Source: Mytilus edulis
Lineage: Eukaryota; Mollusca; Bivalvia; Mytilida; Mytilidae
DNA length: 64,000 bases
Direction: 5' to 3'
Assembly: GCF_963676685.1 (NCBI RefSeq)
Contig: NC_092356.1
Span: 41,255,601 to 41,319,600, forward strand
In this document: one piece after another, positions 23,318 through 63,649 of the stretch
How positions within the stretch are numbered: the first letter of the stretch is position 1
How the letters are laid out: the number at the start of each line of letters is the position of its first letter
Notes under the pieces: model-generated
Database searches by the model: none
What the model saw: only the letters and a program-made list of their open reading frames with translations
Told to the model about the DNA's origin: nothing
Translations under genes and position numbers: made by a program

Positions 23318-25031
23318 TAAAGGTCTTTGTGTCCATCACTATGTTAGTGTGGAGACCTTTAAGTATAAACTTTTTAAAGTTTTAACTTTATATTTTAAGT
23401 TCCACTAGACAGTTGGTTAATAAACTTTAGGACGACACCTTTATACATAGAATGTTTTGTCTTACTACGAAAGGGTGTGGTTTATGCCCAAGGATTGCAA
23501 AATTTCGGAGAATGTATCGCGCAGTCATTATTTGGATGCATCATTCGGTAGCTAAGTAGACATGTCGTTGGGAAGCACAATTGTGATACACTGACTGTGT
23601 CTGTAAAGATTCTATGCGCAAAATGGCAATAGAGTTACGTCCCTGCTAAACTGAAGTCTGTAGGTTTCAGCTCTGGAGTTCCCAGTGAAGACATATTTTT
23701 TTTTTTTTTTTTGGCAAACACACATTTTTTAAGATTTACAGTTACTAAATAAAACAAAAGTTGAAATCTGTAGTACATCTTAACACAAACTCGTGTGCTT
23801 ACTTATTATGAACTGCTTAATGACATGAAATATAAAGTCATTTAGACACATGGGAAAAGTCACACTTTTAAAACAACGATTTTTACGCTGATTAAGTAGA
23901 CAGAGTTGCCTTTCATACATTTTTGACACTTCATCCCACAATGCAATCCGAAAAAGTTCAAATTTCAAGAAATGATGTTACATATCACTATCAAACAAAT
24001 AACTTATAATGTTAAGCTATACATTTTCACATAAAAGACACAGTACTTATAGTTTACATTCATAAAACTGTCAGGAACTATATTTATAGACAACCAATAT
24101 ACGAGTGACCAAACAGGTCGTTTTTGAAGAAAGAAAAATATCCTTGCTATTTTTTTTCTATTAAGTCCTTTTGTCTTCTCTTCTGCATTTTCTCACTTTA
24201 TTATACATGCAATAACATTTTTAACTGCATGTTTGCAAATATATAGTGTGCAACAAACAGATTGTGGGGTAAACGTCAATGAGACAGCAACCTAGCGACA
24301 AAAATATGCAAACGACATGTGCACGCTGAACGGTGAAAAGGAGATGCGAGTTTCCCTCCATGAGACAGCATCTCAACGACTACAGATATATATGAATGAC
24401 ATATTCACTTTGCTGATGCTACCATTTGTTTGGGTTTTTTTCAAGCTGTTTTTTTTGTGGGTTTTTTTTTGCAGATAAAAAAAACTGTCCGCAATAACAA
24501 AGCCAGTGGTGATGAAAGTGGCATTAAACACCAAAAAAGCAATAAAATAAATCAGGGTTTATCAAGACCCGTTCCTACACCGTATTTGGTTTGGTAAACA
24601 AGAATCCGTTGAAGGGATTTTAAATTGACAAAAGCAAAGTTTTGCAACACATACATGTACTATCTTCTTGTATTATGACTGATATATTTGTCGCTGGACA
24701 TGAAGCAGATTCATCGATGATTAAAAGTATTTCTTGAATGCTTTGTATGATCTATTAATTGAAGTTTTATATTAACTAAAGCAATGTTTTGCAACACCTA
24801 TATGTTACTATCTTTTTTGAAATGTGACTGATATATTTGTCGCTGGACATGAAGCAGCTACATCTAATAAAATGTGTTCATCAATGCCTTGTAGTATTGA
24901 TTGATTTATTAAGAAACATAAATTATAATATCAGTTTGTACTTGTTTCAAACAAGTATATGACTAAGAAGTGTCAGAAGATTTAAAAGAAAGGTAGGGAG
25001 GGTACAGCATCAGTAATAGAGGGCCTGTGTT
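23318..25031 (+). repeat. Array unit 3 (about 1.71 kb)
   Basis: Near-identical to unit 4 by direct reading, differing mainly in homopolymer lengths and scattered substitutions. This implies recent amplification or gene-conversion-like homogenisation. The minus-strand short frame (23780-23968) is retained in part but not conserved in start or length. Confidence 0.9.
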
Positions 25032-26756
25032 TAAAGGTCTTTGTGTCCATCACTATTTTAGTGTGGAGACCTTTAATAATAAACTTTATAAAGTTTTAAC
25101 TTTATATTTGAAGTTCCACTAGTCAGTTCGTTGATAAACTTTAGGACGACACCTTTATATATAGAATGTTTTGTCTTACTACGAAAGGGTGTGGTTTATG
25201 CCCAAGGATTGCAAAATTTCGGAGAATGTATCGCGCAGTCATTATTTGGATGCATCACTCGGTAGCTAAGTAGACATGTCGTTGGGAAGCACAATTGTGA
25301 TACACTGACTGTGTCTGTAAAGATTCTATGCGCAAAATGGCAATAGAGTTACGTCCCTGCTAAACTGAAGTCTGTAGGTTTCAGCTCTGGAGTTCCCAGT
25401 GAAGACATATTTTTTTTTTTTTTTTTTTTTTTTGGCAAACACACATTTTTTAAGATTTACAGTTACTAAATAAAACAAAAGTTGAAATCTGTAGTACATC
25501 TTAACACAAACTCGTGTGCTTATTTATTATGAACTGCTTAATGACATGAAATATAAAGTCATTTCATGAGACACATGGGAAAAGTCGCACTTTTAAAACT
25601 ACGATTTTTACGCTGATTAAGTAGACAGAGTTGCCTTTCATACATTTTTGACACTTCATCCCACAATGCAATCCGAAAAAGTTCAAATTTCAAGAAATGA
25701 TGATACATATCACTATCAAACAAATAACTTATAATGTTAAGCTATACATTTTCACATAAAAGACACAGTACTTATAGTTTACATTCATAAAACTGTCAGG
25801 AACTATATTTATAGACAACCAATATACGAGTGAAAAAAACAGGTCGTTTTTGAAGAAAGAAAAATATCCTTGCTATTTTTTTCTATTAAGTCCTTTTGTC
25901 TTCTCTTCTGCATTTTCTCACTTTATTATACATGCAATAACATTTTTAACTGCATGTTTGCAAATATATAGTGTGCAACAAACAGATTGTGGGGTAAACG
26001 TCAATGAGACAGCAACCTAGCGACAAAAATATGCAAACGACATGTGCACGCTGAACGGTGAAAAGGAGATGCGAGTTTCCCTCCATGAGACAGCATCTCA
26101 ACGACTACAGATATATATGAATGACATATTCACTTTGCTGATGCTACCATTTGTTTGGGTTTTTTTCAAGCTGTTTTTTTTGTGGGTTTTTTTTTGCAGA
26201 TAAAAAAAACTGTCCGCAATGACAAAGCCAGTGGTGATGAAAGTGGCATTAAACACCAAAAAAGCAATAAAATAAATCAGGGTTTATCAAGACCCGTTCC
26301 TACACCGTATTTGGTTTGGTAAACAAGAATCCGTTGAAGGGATTTTAAATTGACTAAAGCAATGTTTTGCAACACATACATGTACTATCTTCTTGTATTA
26401 TGACTGATATATTTGTCGCTGGACATGAAGCAGATTCATCGATGATTAAAAATTCTTCTTGAATGCTTTGTATGATCTATTAATTGGAGTTTTAAATTAA
26501 CTAAAGCAATGTTTTGCAACACCTATATGTTACTATCTTTTTTGAAATGTGACTGATATATTTGTCGCTGGACATGAAGCAGCTACATCTAATAAAATGT
26601 GTTCATCAATGCCTTGTAGTATTGATTGATTTATTAAGAAACATAAATTATAATATCAGTTTGTACTTGTTTCAAACAAGTATATGACTAAGAAGTGTCA
26701 GAAGATTTAAAAGAAAGGTAGGGAGGGTACAGCATCAGAATTAGAGGGCCTGTGTT
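25032..26756 (+). repeat. Array unit 4 (about 1.73 kb)
   Basis: A full unit. A small insertion near 25565 breaks the short minus-strand frame seen in units 2 and 3, which argues against that frame being functional. The segment 25092-25922 is the part replaced in unit 5. Confidence 0.9.
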
Positions 26757-26814
26757 TAAAGGTCTTTGTGTCCATCACTATTTTAGTGTGGAGACCTTTA
26801 AGTATAAACTTTAT

Positions 26815-28482
26815 TTTTTTATCTTGTATATATTTATTCAACTTCATCTCATCATCTCATTTTTACAATATTTACATATGTCATAGAAAACATCAAGTCC
26901 TTATACTCTTTGGCTTCTTCATTCTTACTCTATCATTCATTTTTTTTCTTTTTCTTTTTTCTTTTCTTTTTTTCTCCTTTTTTCCTTTTTTTTATATATA
27001 ATCTTACACACGGTTAAAATATTATCTCAAAGAATTGTCAGACAAATATATAGTTATTAAACATATCAAATCTAATATCTAAAGCAAATATTTTCCATAA
27101 TTGTAAAAATGTCTCTTTTAAAAGTCAAAGATTCACATTACGCATATACGGCTGGCAATATCCATTCCAGTAACGCAAAATTAGGAATGCTATGTATTTT
27201 TATAAATATGACACGTTCCTTGGAAATATATTGCATTGTCTATATCTTATTTTTAAATCAATTAAAAGCACAACAATAAAAAAAAAAAACAAAAAAAACT
27301 CTGTCATACTAGGTTCACTCATCCCTATCTCACATTAGACTTATCAAATAAAAAATAAAATAATACATTATAAATTATGTTTTTTTACATAGTTAATCAT
27401 TTTCTCAATTCCATAATTGGCCGTATCATTCCAAAAAATGGTTTCGGTCACATCCTCGAATTCTTTTAAAACCAACTGTTCATAATGTTCATAGTTGTAA
27501 TCGTCGTCATTCATCGTTCTTATCTGCATTCTGTCCGTTTCATATACTACCAACAATTCCCTGTTTTGAACCTTTCCTATTAATAAATCTCGGCCAGCTC
27601 GACTTTTTTTAAATACAATTTTGCCAAAACGTTCGTGTAATATTTGTGGCGGAGTAACACTATCTTTATCACTCTTTTCCTTATTAATAATCGTTCCGTT
27701 ATCTTTATCTATAACTGTTCTATTGTGTTTTATTTTTGGAACTATTGTCTTTTCTTCATGTGTATCTATTATTGGATCTACCTGGTTTATAGGTAAGTCA
27801 ATAAACCGGTTAGGCAAGTCACTATTTATATCTATAGTCGATCGTTCTATATTGTCACCACACTGTTTTGAAATATATTCAGAGGCACAAACGGGTTCAT
27901 TTTCAAAATCCATGCTGGGTTCATCATTACTAATACTAGTTATTTCATTTTCGTTTTCTGCAGTTATATTGTCTAATGTATCTAAATGTGTAACTTGTAT
28001 TTTACTATTGTTTTCGCTATATTCCCGTAAACGCTTATTGTCTCTTCTCAATGCTGCGCCCGATTTGCGTTTAATCTGTTTATTATTGTCAGATTTTGCA
28101 AACATGATAGATATTCTTGCTTTTTCATTGTCACCATGTACACTGTATGTTATTGTACTAAATTCATCACACGCACTTGCTATAGCACTCAATAAAAACT
28201 TCGGTAACTTATCCATATTCATTTACTTATTGTCAGAATTTTATTAATGATAAAATAACCTTATGGTGCCTCCAGCTTTGAAAGGTACACGATACATTTC
28301 ATTTATAACTCGACTTTACAAATGTTTATTTTGCTAAATAGTTCAAAATCACTTACTGTCAACAAAGTTCGAAAATTTATTCCACTTTCCCTGCTGGGAT
28401 ATCCAAGCAAAACCTTAAAACAGAAGTTTTTTTCGCTACATAGAAAATACGTGTAACCACTTCAAAACACTAACCGGAACTG
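26815..28482 (-). mobile_element. Segment inserted in array unit 5, carrying a 284-aa ORF
   Basis: Its boundaries are set by comparison with unit 4. It has no terminal inverted repeat. On the minus strand the far end carries AATAAA followed by an A-rich stretch just before the junction (about 26815-26840), which could be a retrocopy's poly(A) end. A long A/G-rich tract lies at about 26940-26995. The single long ORF (27368-28222) has no introns. It could be a retroposed gene, a fragment of a transposon or virus-like element, or array DNA from another locus joined by recombination. Confidence 0.55.
27368..28222 (-). CDS. Intronless 284-aa ORF, possible transposon ORF1/gag-like protein
   Basis: I do not recognise a named family with certainty. 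The N-terminal part has a strand-like segment (ITYSVHGDNEKARISIMF, about residues 24-41), then a basic block KRKSGAALRRDNKRL. That order recalls small proteins of aquatic-invertebrate mobile elements in which a short sheet is followed by a K-S-x-x-x-R-R-D motif. The middle (about residues 70-190) is acidic, polar and probably disordered. The C-terminal third is richer in hydrophobics and aromatics (FGKIVFKKSRAGRD, ELLVVYETDRMQI, then YNYEHYEQ) and may fold. ATG at 28222 opens the longest frame; a second in-frame ATG lies two codons later. Length and complete openness in AT-rich DNA argue against chance. A plus-strand frame over the same region is its shadow. Confidence 0.6.
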   Translation of the reverse strand: MNMDKLPKFLLSAIASACDEFSTITYSVHGDNEKARISIMFAKSDNNKQIKRKSGAALRRDNKRLREYSENNSKIQVTHLDTLDNITAENENEITSISNDEPSMDFENEPVCASEYISKQCGDNIERSTIDINSDLPNRFIDLPINQVDPIIDTHEEKTIVPKIKHNRTVIDKDNGTIINKEKSDKDSVTPPQILHERFGKIVFKKSRAGRDLLIGKVQNRELLVVYETDRMQIRTMNDDDYNYEHYEQLVLKEFEDVTETIFWNDTANYGIEKMINYVKKHNL

Positions 28483-29319
28483 TCTTATTATACATGCAAT
28501 AACATTTTTAACTGCATGTTTGCAAATATATAGTGTGCAACAAACAGATTGTGGGGTAAACGTCAATGAGACAGCAACCTAGCGACAAAAATATGCAAAC
28601 GACATGTGCACGCTGAACGGTGAAAAGGAGATGCGAGTTTCCCTCCATGAGACAGCATCTCAACGACTACAGATATATATGAATGACATATTCACTGTGC
28701 TGATGCTACCATTTGTTTGGGTTTTTTTCAAGCTGCTTTTTTTGTGGGTTTTTTTTTTGCAGATAAAAAAAACTGTCCGCAATGACAAAGCCAGTGGTGA
28801 TGAAAGTGGCATTAAACACCAAAAAAGCAATAAAATAAATCAGGGTTTATCAAGACCCGTTCCTACACCGTATTTGGTTTGGTAAACAAGAATCCGTTGA
28901 AGGGATTTTAAATTGACTAAAGCAATGTTTTGCAACACATACATGTACTATCTTCTTGTATTATGACTGATATATTTGTCGCTGGACATGAAGCAGATTC
29001 ATCGATGATTAAAAATTCTTCTTGAATGCTTTGTATGATCTATTAATTGGAGTTTTAAATTAACTAAAGCAATGTTTTGCAACACCTATATGTTACTATC
29101 TTTTTTGAAATGTGACTGATATATTTGTCGCTGGACATGAAGCAGCTACATCTAATAAAATGTGTTCATCAATGCCTTGTAGTATTGATTGATTTATTAA
29201 GAAACATAAATTATAATATCAGTTTGTACTTGTTTCAAACAAGTATATGACTAAGAAGTGTCAGAAGATTTAAAAGAAAGGTAGGGAGGGTACAGCATCA
29301 GTAATAGAGGGCCTGTGTT

Positions 29320-30293
29320 TAAAGGTCTTTGTGTCCATCACTATTTTAGTGTGGAGACCTTTAAGTATAAACTTTATAAAGTTTGAACTAGTCAGTTCGT
29401 TGATAAACTTCAAGACGACACCTTTATACATAGAATGTTTTGTCTTACTACGAAAGGGTGTGGTTTATGCCCAAGGATTGCAAAATTTCGGAGAATGTAT
29501 CGCGCAGTCATTATTTGGATGCATCATTCGGTAGCTAAGTAGACATGTCGTTGGGAAGCACAATTGTGATACACTGACTGTGTCTGTAAAGATTCTATGC
29601 GCAAAATGGCAATAGAGTTACGTCCCTGCTAAACTGAAGTCTGTAGGTTTCAGCTCTGGAGTTCCCAGTGAAGACATATTTTTTTTTTTTTTTTTTTTTT
29701 TGGCAAACACTTTTTTTTTTGGCGATTTTTACGCTGATTAAGTAGACAGAGTTGCCTTTCATACATTTTTGACACTTCATCCCACAATGCAATCCGAAAA
29801 AGTTCAAATTTCAAGAAATGATGATACATATCACTATCAAACAAATAACTTATAATGTTAAGCTATACATTTTCACATAAAAGACACAGTACTTATAGTT
29901 TACATTCATAAAACTGTCAGGAACTATATTTATAGACAACCAATATACGAGTGACCAAACAGGTCGTTTTTGAAGAAAGAAAAATATCCTTGCTATTTTT
30001 TTCTATTAAGTCCTTTTGTCTTCTCTTCTGCATTTTCTCACTTTATTATACATGCAATAACATTTTTAACTGCATGTTTGCAAATATATAGTGTGCAACA
30101 AACAGATTGTGGGGTAAACGTCATTGAGACAGCAACCTAGCGACAAAAATATGCAAACGACATGTGCACGCTGAACGGTGAAAAGGAGATGCGAGTTTCC
30201 CTCATGCATGAGACAGCATCCCAACGACTACAGATATATATGAATGACATATTCACTTTGCTGATGCTACCATTTGTTTGGGTTTTTGTTTAA
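29320..30293 (+). repeat. Array unit 6 (right edge, internally deleted)
   Basis: It follows the unit consensus until about 29718, where about 150 bp (the 'ACAGTTACTAAAT' to 'AAACAACG' part) are missing next to the poly-T run. It then resumes and ends at 'TTTGTTTGGGTTTTT' near 30293, short of the sub-repeat section. This is the end of the array. Confidence 0.85.
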
Positions 30294-31410
30294 TCTGGTT
30301 TTTTTTTTATAAAGGTAGTTCGCTGTTTAAATAGACAAAATTGTTTTTTAGACAACGTTTACACAGTAGCTGATTATGTCCAGCGCAAAACAATGCTGTC
30401 ATAATGCAAATAAATAATTATTGTTCATTATTTTAGTGTTTTCAAATACACGTTTGTAGTAGAAAATGCTGATATAATGATAAAAAATATGAATAATTTA
30501 CAAATACCTTGCTATTCTAACTAATACAGGTTCGAATTCAATCCTCTTTGTAGATTTATACACATTACGACTCTGAAACACATATACACATCAAAATTTC
30601 TCCAGATTTCTACACTTATATCCAATGAGTGGCAAGGAAGTATTACGGTCAACTCGACTAATCAATTGTGTTTTGTTTTTTTGCTGATATGGGCTGTGCG
30701 ATTAACTTTTTATTTATATATATAAGTTACATATTATAAAATTGAGAATGGGAAAGGGGAATGTGTCAAAGAGACAACAAAACGGCCAAAGAGACAACAA
30801 AACGGCCAAAGAGACAACAAACCGACCAAAGAGCCAACAGCATCCCAAGACCACCAATGGATATTTAACACGACAACGAGAAAATCCCGCATACGGAACT
30901 GACCCCTAAATAAGAACGTCTACTAGTTCAGAGAAATTGGACGTCTCACTATAAACTCCGAAACATGAAGATGAATAAAATTAAAATTAGGTTTGTTTAT
31001 TAAAATCTAATTATTTTACGTTAGCTTCACAGCCAATGCCCCTCTCATTTATCCTTTACTTCAGTGCTTTGAGCGTTCCCGATGAAGGTATATCCAAAAA
31101 GGCACTTTGGATGCATTGAATTCATAGCATTTTGTTTTAAGATTTTACAGCACATGGCTATCAATTCTCGGAGGGTATCCTCAGCTCAGTAGTCAGTATT
31201 TCGGTTCTGACATGATCAGGAAACAAACCGTTCTAGAATTTTAAAAAATCAATTGTCCGTTCCTAAATTTTGAAATTATTAAGAAGCTGTTGTTTAAACT
31301 ACCTTAGGCAAAGTTGAGATGGATTGGTCAATTTTTGAATATCTTTTTTTGTCATTTTGCACTTTGTCCTTTTCTTTTACACCTTTGACTTTGATCGTTC
31401 TTAATGAAGG
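30294..31410. other. Intergenic stretch with one dispersed repeat
   Basis: Apart from the repeat at 30745-30970, no feature is supported. No coding exon was seen. Confidence 0.5.
30745..30970. repeat. Dispersed mussel repeat with CAAAGAGACAACAAAACGGC tandem
   Basis: It begins 'GAGAATGGGAAAGGGGAATG' and carries about 3.5 copies of a 20-bp tandem repeat (30768-30840). It then reads 'CACCAATGG..AAATCCCGC..CTGACCCCTAAAT', a combination I recognise as a very common mussel repeat. Confidence 0.7.
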
Positions 31411-31413
31411 TAA

Positions 31414-31719
31414 GGGAGCTACCATTTGATTTTTATGGGGGGGCTAGGATGAAAAATTGTGTCCTGCATTTTTTTGTAGCTGTAATCTCTGTCCTGCCTT
31501 TTTATTTTTCGCTCTAATCGGTCCTGCCTTTTTTTTCAGTTTATCCTGACTTTTTTTTACCTAAATTGTCGTCCTGACTTTTTTTTTTTGCAAGTGTCAC
31601 ATCCTGCCTTTTTTTTTACTCAAAACTCCTGTCCTGCCTATTTTTTTTCAAATTTCATCCTAGCCCCCCCCCCCCCACCCCCCACTCCCCCCCCCCATAA
31701 AAATCAAATGGTAGCTCCC
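31414..31719. mobile_element. 306-bp MITE with internal GTCCTGCC(T)n repeats
   Basis: The 30-bp inverted ends start GGGAGCTACCATTTGA and run into a G-run (left) or C-run (right). A TAA trinucleotide flanks both ends (31411-31413 and 31720-31722), consistent with a 3-bp target duplication as in PIF/Harbinger-type elements. Between the arms, a unit reading GTCCTGCC or TCCTGACT followed by 6-9 T repeats about six times. Confidence 0.85.
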
Positions 31720-31869
31720 TAAATCAAGAATAGAGTTTCGAACGCATGAAATTTTGATCTTGTTGTGTTCATGTTTTGGTCACGCTATTTCTCATGTACT
31801 ATTATACAACTGTCCCAGGTCAGAGGAAGATTGACGCCTTCAAACTAGTTTAACACCACCACACTCTGT

Positions 31870-32165
31870 AATTGCATGTCTCAAGTCAAGAGACTGCAAT
31901 TCAGTGGTTGTCGTTTGTTGCTGTATATAATGTTTGTTTGTTTTTCTTTCTTTATCTTGTACATAAATCAGGCCGTAAATGTTCTCGTTTGAATTGTTTA
32001 TATACATTTGTAAATAAGGCCTGTTATAGCTGAATATGCGGTACTGGTTTTGCACTTTGTTGAAGGACATACAATGACCTACAGTCTTCACTGACACTTT
32101 CTATGTCAATTTGTCTCTTGTGGAGAGTTGTCTCATTGGCAATCACATAAAACATCTTCTTATTT
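31870..32165 (-). repeat. GATTGCCAATGAGAC-family repeat, long copy
   Basis: It has the same order of blocks as the copy at 7735: 'AAGTCAAGAGACTGCAATTC', 'TTCTCGTTTGAATTG', 'GAATATGCGGTACTGG' and 'CATTGGCAATCACA'. It is more diverged. Confidence 0.8.
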
Positions 32166-32189
32166 TTATACTAATTACGAAAACTGAAA

Positions 32190-33380
32190 ATTGACTAATG
32201 AACCTTAAAAAAAGAGGTCAATGTCAGATGAACCCTGCCAGACAACATGTACCCAATGTATTCATTCTATACACGAAATTTCTTGAATTATCGGATGAGT
32301 TGACAAAACCATGAAAAAATAAAATTGACATCTCAACCATGAAAATGCTGCCATACTGGCATAAACAACTCACAAGCATTTAATACTCCAAATAACCTTG
32401 ACATATTCCTTTAAGTAACTGATAAACTGACAAAGCAACAACAAATTTACAATGCCTAATGAACTATGAAAATAAGATCAAGGTCAGATGAAACCTGCTA
32501 GATAGATATGTATACTTTACAATCACCCAAGACTCCAAATATAGTGGCCTTATTGCTTAAACCCCAAAAAAACTTTACATTGACAAATGAACCATGGAAA
32601 TGATGTCAAGGTCATATAAAACCTGTCAGACATGTTTACCTGACAATCATTCCATACACAAAATTTAATTGTCCTATTGTATCAAGATATGGACTTTACC
32701 ATAAAAACTTATATCTTTATCAGTGATCTAAGAAATGAGGCTGAGGAGACATATGCCTTGCAAGGGATCCATATATCCCAATTATAGTTATGATAATTAT
32801 TTCACACGACAAGACTATAATTTTTGTTATCAAGCATTCACTGAACAATGAGGCATCAGCATACAAGGTATGAAGCATCCAGGCCTTCTTATTTCTGAAA
32901 TATAAAACTTCATACAAATAGTTCACACTGGCACCACTGCCACTATATTGTTATCATTTGGAGACTTTCAACTCAGGCAAGACAAATAGTTATACCCTGA
33001 AAATGAGGCTGCTTTCAACCCAGGCAAGACAAATAGTTATACCCTGAAAATGAGGCCTTGGTCAGATGAAAATTGCCAGACAGATAGTAAAGCTTTCTAT
33101 AAGGTATGGGTTTTGCTCACTGTTGAAGGACATGCAGTGACCTAAAGATGTTACATCAATGTAATTTGGTCTATAGTGGATAATTGTCTATTGGCAATCT
33201 TACCACTTATTTTAATTTTACAATGTGTATCTCTATAACTTCAGTATACATTTAACCTACTACTTGTTGTATTTGAAAAAACATACCTTATCAGGGAAAA
33301 CTTAACCTTGATCTATGAAAAATGAGCTCAAGGTCAGATGAACCTTGCAAGCCTTGCAAGAATTCCTTATACCAAATATA
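32190..33380. repeat. Degenerate tandem repeat around 'AAGGTCAGATGAACC'
   Basis: Imperfect copies of a unit of roughly 130-140 bp containing 'ATGAGGTCAAGGTCAGATGAA', 'GCCAGACAGACATGTA' and 'ATTGACAAATGAACCATG' recur near 32215, 32475, 32600, 33055 and 33315. A 50-bp stretch is duplicated at about 32970-33060. A GATTGCCAATGAGAC-family remnant lies at 33090-33215. Related sequence is nested at 14950-15370. Confidence 0.7.
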
Positions 33381-33389
33381 AATATTCTT

Positions 33390-35750
33390 TTACTAACTAT
33401 ATATTTTGAACTAAATATATAGTGAGCTATATAGCCAGTACATAAAAAATCTGGCTCAGTGTGACAGTAGGGTTCATATTCATATCACATAATAACATTT
33501 TCTTTTCCAGAATTTAATTTGCCACTGGACAATTAACAACAATCTGCTATCGATTCATCATCCTCAAAAGCATATATCAAGCTACCTATACTGGCTCCTT
33601 GAGTCCACAGAGCTCATAATTTTTATTGCATATTGTTAACAATGAATTGTAAGAGAGAAAATAATGTCTTTGATCAAACTTTAATTTCACTAATTTTTAT
33701 TTTTTGAAACATTTTTGATACTTAACAAAAAACTAAAAGTTATCAAATTCTCCTTTGAAAATGCTAGAACTGTGTAAAAATCAATATCAAACCGTGCTGA
33801 AGAAAAGACAACACCAGGCCAAAAGATAAAAGATCAACACGTCTATAAAAATCCATTAACCACTGTACAAAAAAACTAAAAACTGAGCATCTTGAGCTAA
33901 GATCCTGTTCCAATAGTGGCACCCATCATCCATGCATATGAAAAATGCTGTCATAATAATCTTAATGAGATTTATTTTCTCGCTTGAGCCGGTACAGCGA
34001 AGTGAGAAAAGCAATAAGTTGAGATGACCAATGATAATCTGTTTATCGCTATTTTACCTATGGCCACGTTGTTTGTTTCATTGACAATAGGCATGTGCCC
34101 CCTTAGTTTCTAGCGAAAAAATTTCATATCACTCGACTCAGAAAGGAAATTATAAGTAAGATTAAAGGAAAATTTCGTAAAATAGTGATAATGTTTTTTA
34201 AAGAAGAAAAAACCCAGGATAAAGGCTCAGACAAGTGGAACATAAATTTTAAACAAATTAATAAAACAATGAGACATTTGAGCCAAGCTGGCTAGTTTAT
34301 TATGTCATCTGTGCCTGCTTACATTATAAGAAAGCTACACTATATTCAAATTTCTACAGTTAGGACGGAAACAGTAAAATGTAATATTTCTCAGAATTTC
34401 TAAAAACATTGAAAAAAAACAATATAACATATAAATAAACATAGACAATAATGTCCAAAATTTGTATCACAGTTTACAATGTATACCACAATTTCTACAA
34501 TATAAAAAATAAATTACAATAAAATGCATGAATAAAAGACAAATTTATCAAAATATTTTGATTATTTAACATCATAACACATTTTTATATTTTCCAACAA
34601 CTTTCAGTATTTTGTCATAGGGCTATTCCATTAAAAAGTATGTGGGTAGGAAGGAAAGTTTTTAATCATTGAATGTGGGACATGTGTTGCTTTTCAGTAT
34701 GTGTCTATTACCAGTATGCAAAATTATCAAAAAATGGTTCTGGGTTGCAGGGGTATTTTTCAATCCCTTCCTATCCTCCCCCATACATTTCAATCAAAAT
34801 AGCCATAAGTATGTCAGACTCAATAAATTTTCTGTTGTAATTTAAAAAAAAAAAAATCTTAAAATCAAACTTCATGTAAGTCCCCAATGTGGGTAAATCT
34901 TAAAACAGAAAAATCACAATTAAAAAATAGTCATCTAATCTTATTCCTATTCAGCAAAGAGGTTTTTATATTTCATATTAATGAATGTAAAGTTTAAGTA
35001 AGGGAATGTTATCAATTGGTAAATAGTATACTAAGCAATATAAAAATACAAACTCAAGTATCAATTAAACTTCATAGACCTATTCTAATACTTCTAAATA
35101 ATAACTACCTAAGTTCAATGTTATCATGAAAAAGATCTTTAATAGAAATAAAGATAAGAAAATCATAGACTCTTGAGCTGTTCCTGAAATTTGATATTCC
35201 TGGCTATCATTAGAGCTTTTCCTGCTATATAAAATTATCAAATAAACTATAATATTCACCAGCAATCATTCCACTTTTTATATCATTTAAGACAACAATA
35301 AAACTACATTCAACAAAATACTTATACATCAATTGGACTGATCTAAGCAGAAATTTTATAATGTAAATCTGAACCTCATTCAAAATACTTAAATTGTTTT
35401 AATTCCTATAAAAATCCCAATCGTCAGATACCTAATTTCCATTAAATAACAATGCTTTCAAAAAATATTTTGTTTTTTAATTGATTAACAAGTGTCAACA
35501 TCATCCCACCATGAGCACGCTATCTCAAAACCTGCATCTTTTTACTGACTGATGCTAAATGAATATATATTATTGCTTGTTCAATTTGATACACATGATA
35601 ATATTACACATGTTAAATAATTGTTATTTTTCTATGAACTAGTATGTTTTGTATACAAGCTGTCTATTCAATCTCTCTACGATAGTTATGAAGCACCAGT
35701 TGCTCAGAGACATCATCAGAGTAAGGTCTAATCTAGGGTTTATAACATAG
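33390..35750. other. Stretch downstream of FHAD1, nothing recognised
   Basis: This lies past the 3' end of the minus-strand gene and may contain part of its 3'UTR if the nearby poly(A) signal is not the one used. It is AT-rich and has no supported exon or repeat family. Confidence 0.45.
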
Positions 35751-35756
35751 TTTATT
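35751..35756 (-). promoter_or_regulatory. Candidate poly(A) signal AATAAA of FHAD1
   Basis: AATAAA on the minus strand lies 21 nt past the FHAD1 stop codon. In AT-rich DNA the motif is frequent, so this is only a candidate. A longer 3'UTR is equally possible. Confidence 0.3.
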
Positions 35757-35776
35757 TATAGCTCTGGGGTTAAAAA

Positions 35777-63649
<27,873 letters not shown>

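Larger units (their letters stand above)
26757..29319 (+). repeat. Array unit 5 with a foreign segment
   Basis: The hairpin and the first 58 bp are present. The unit is then replaced by unrelated DNA from 26815 and resumes at 28483 ('TTATTATACATGC'), continuing normally to the next hairpin at 29320. Compared with unit 4, about 830 bp of unit sequence is missing and about 1.67 kb of new sequence is present. Confidence 0.85.

Noticed and set aside
27621-28247. 208-aa plus-strand frame, hydrophobic
   Set aside because: It is the antisense shadow of the 284-aa ORF; hydrophobicity follows from the complement of acidic/polar codons.
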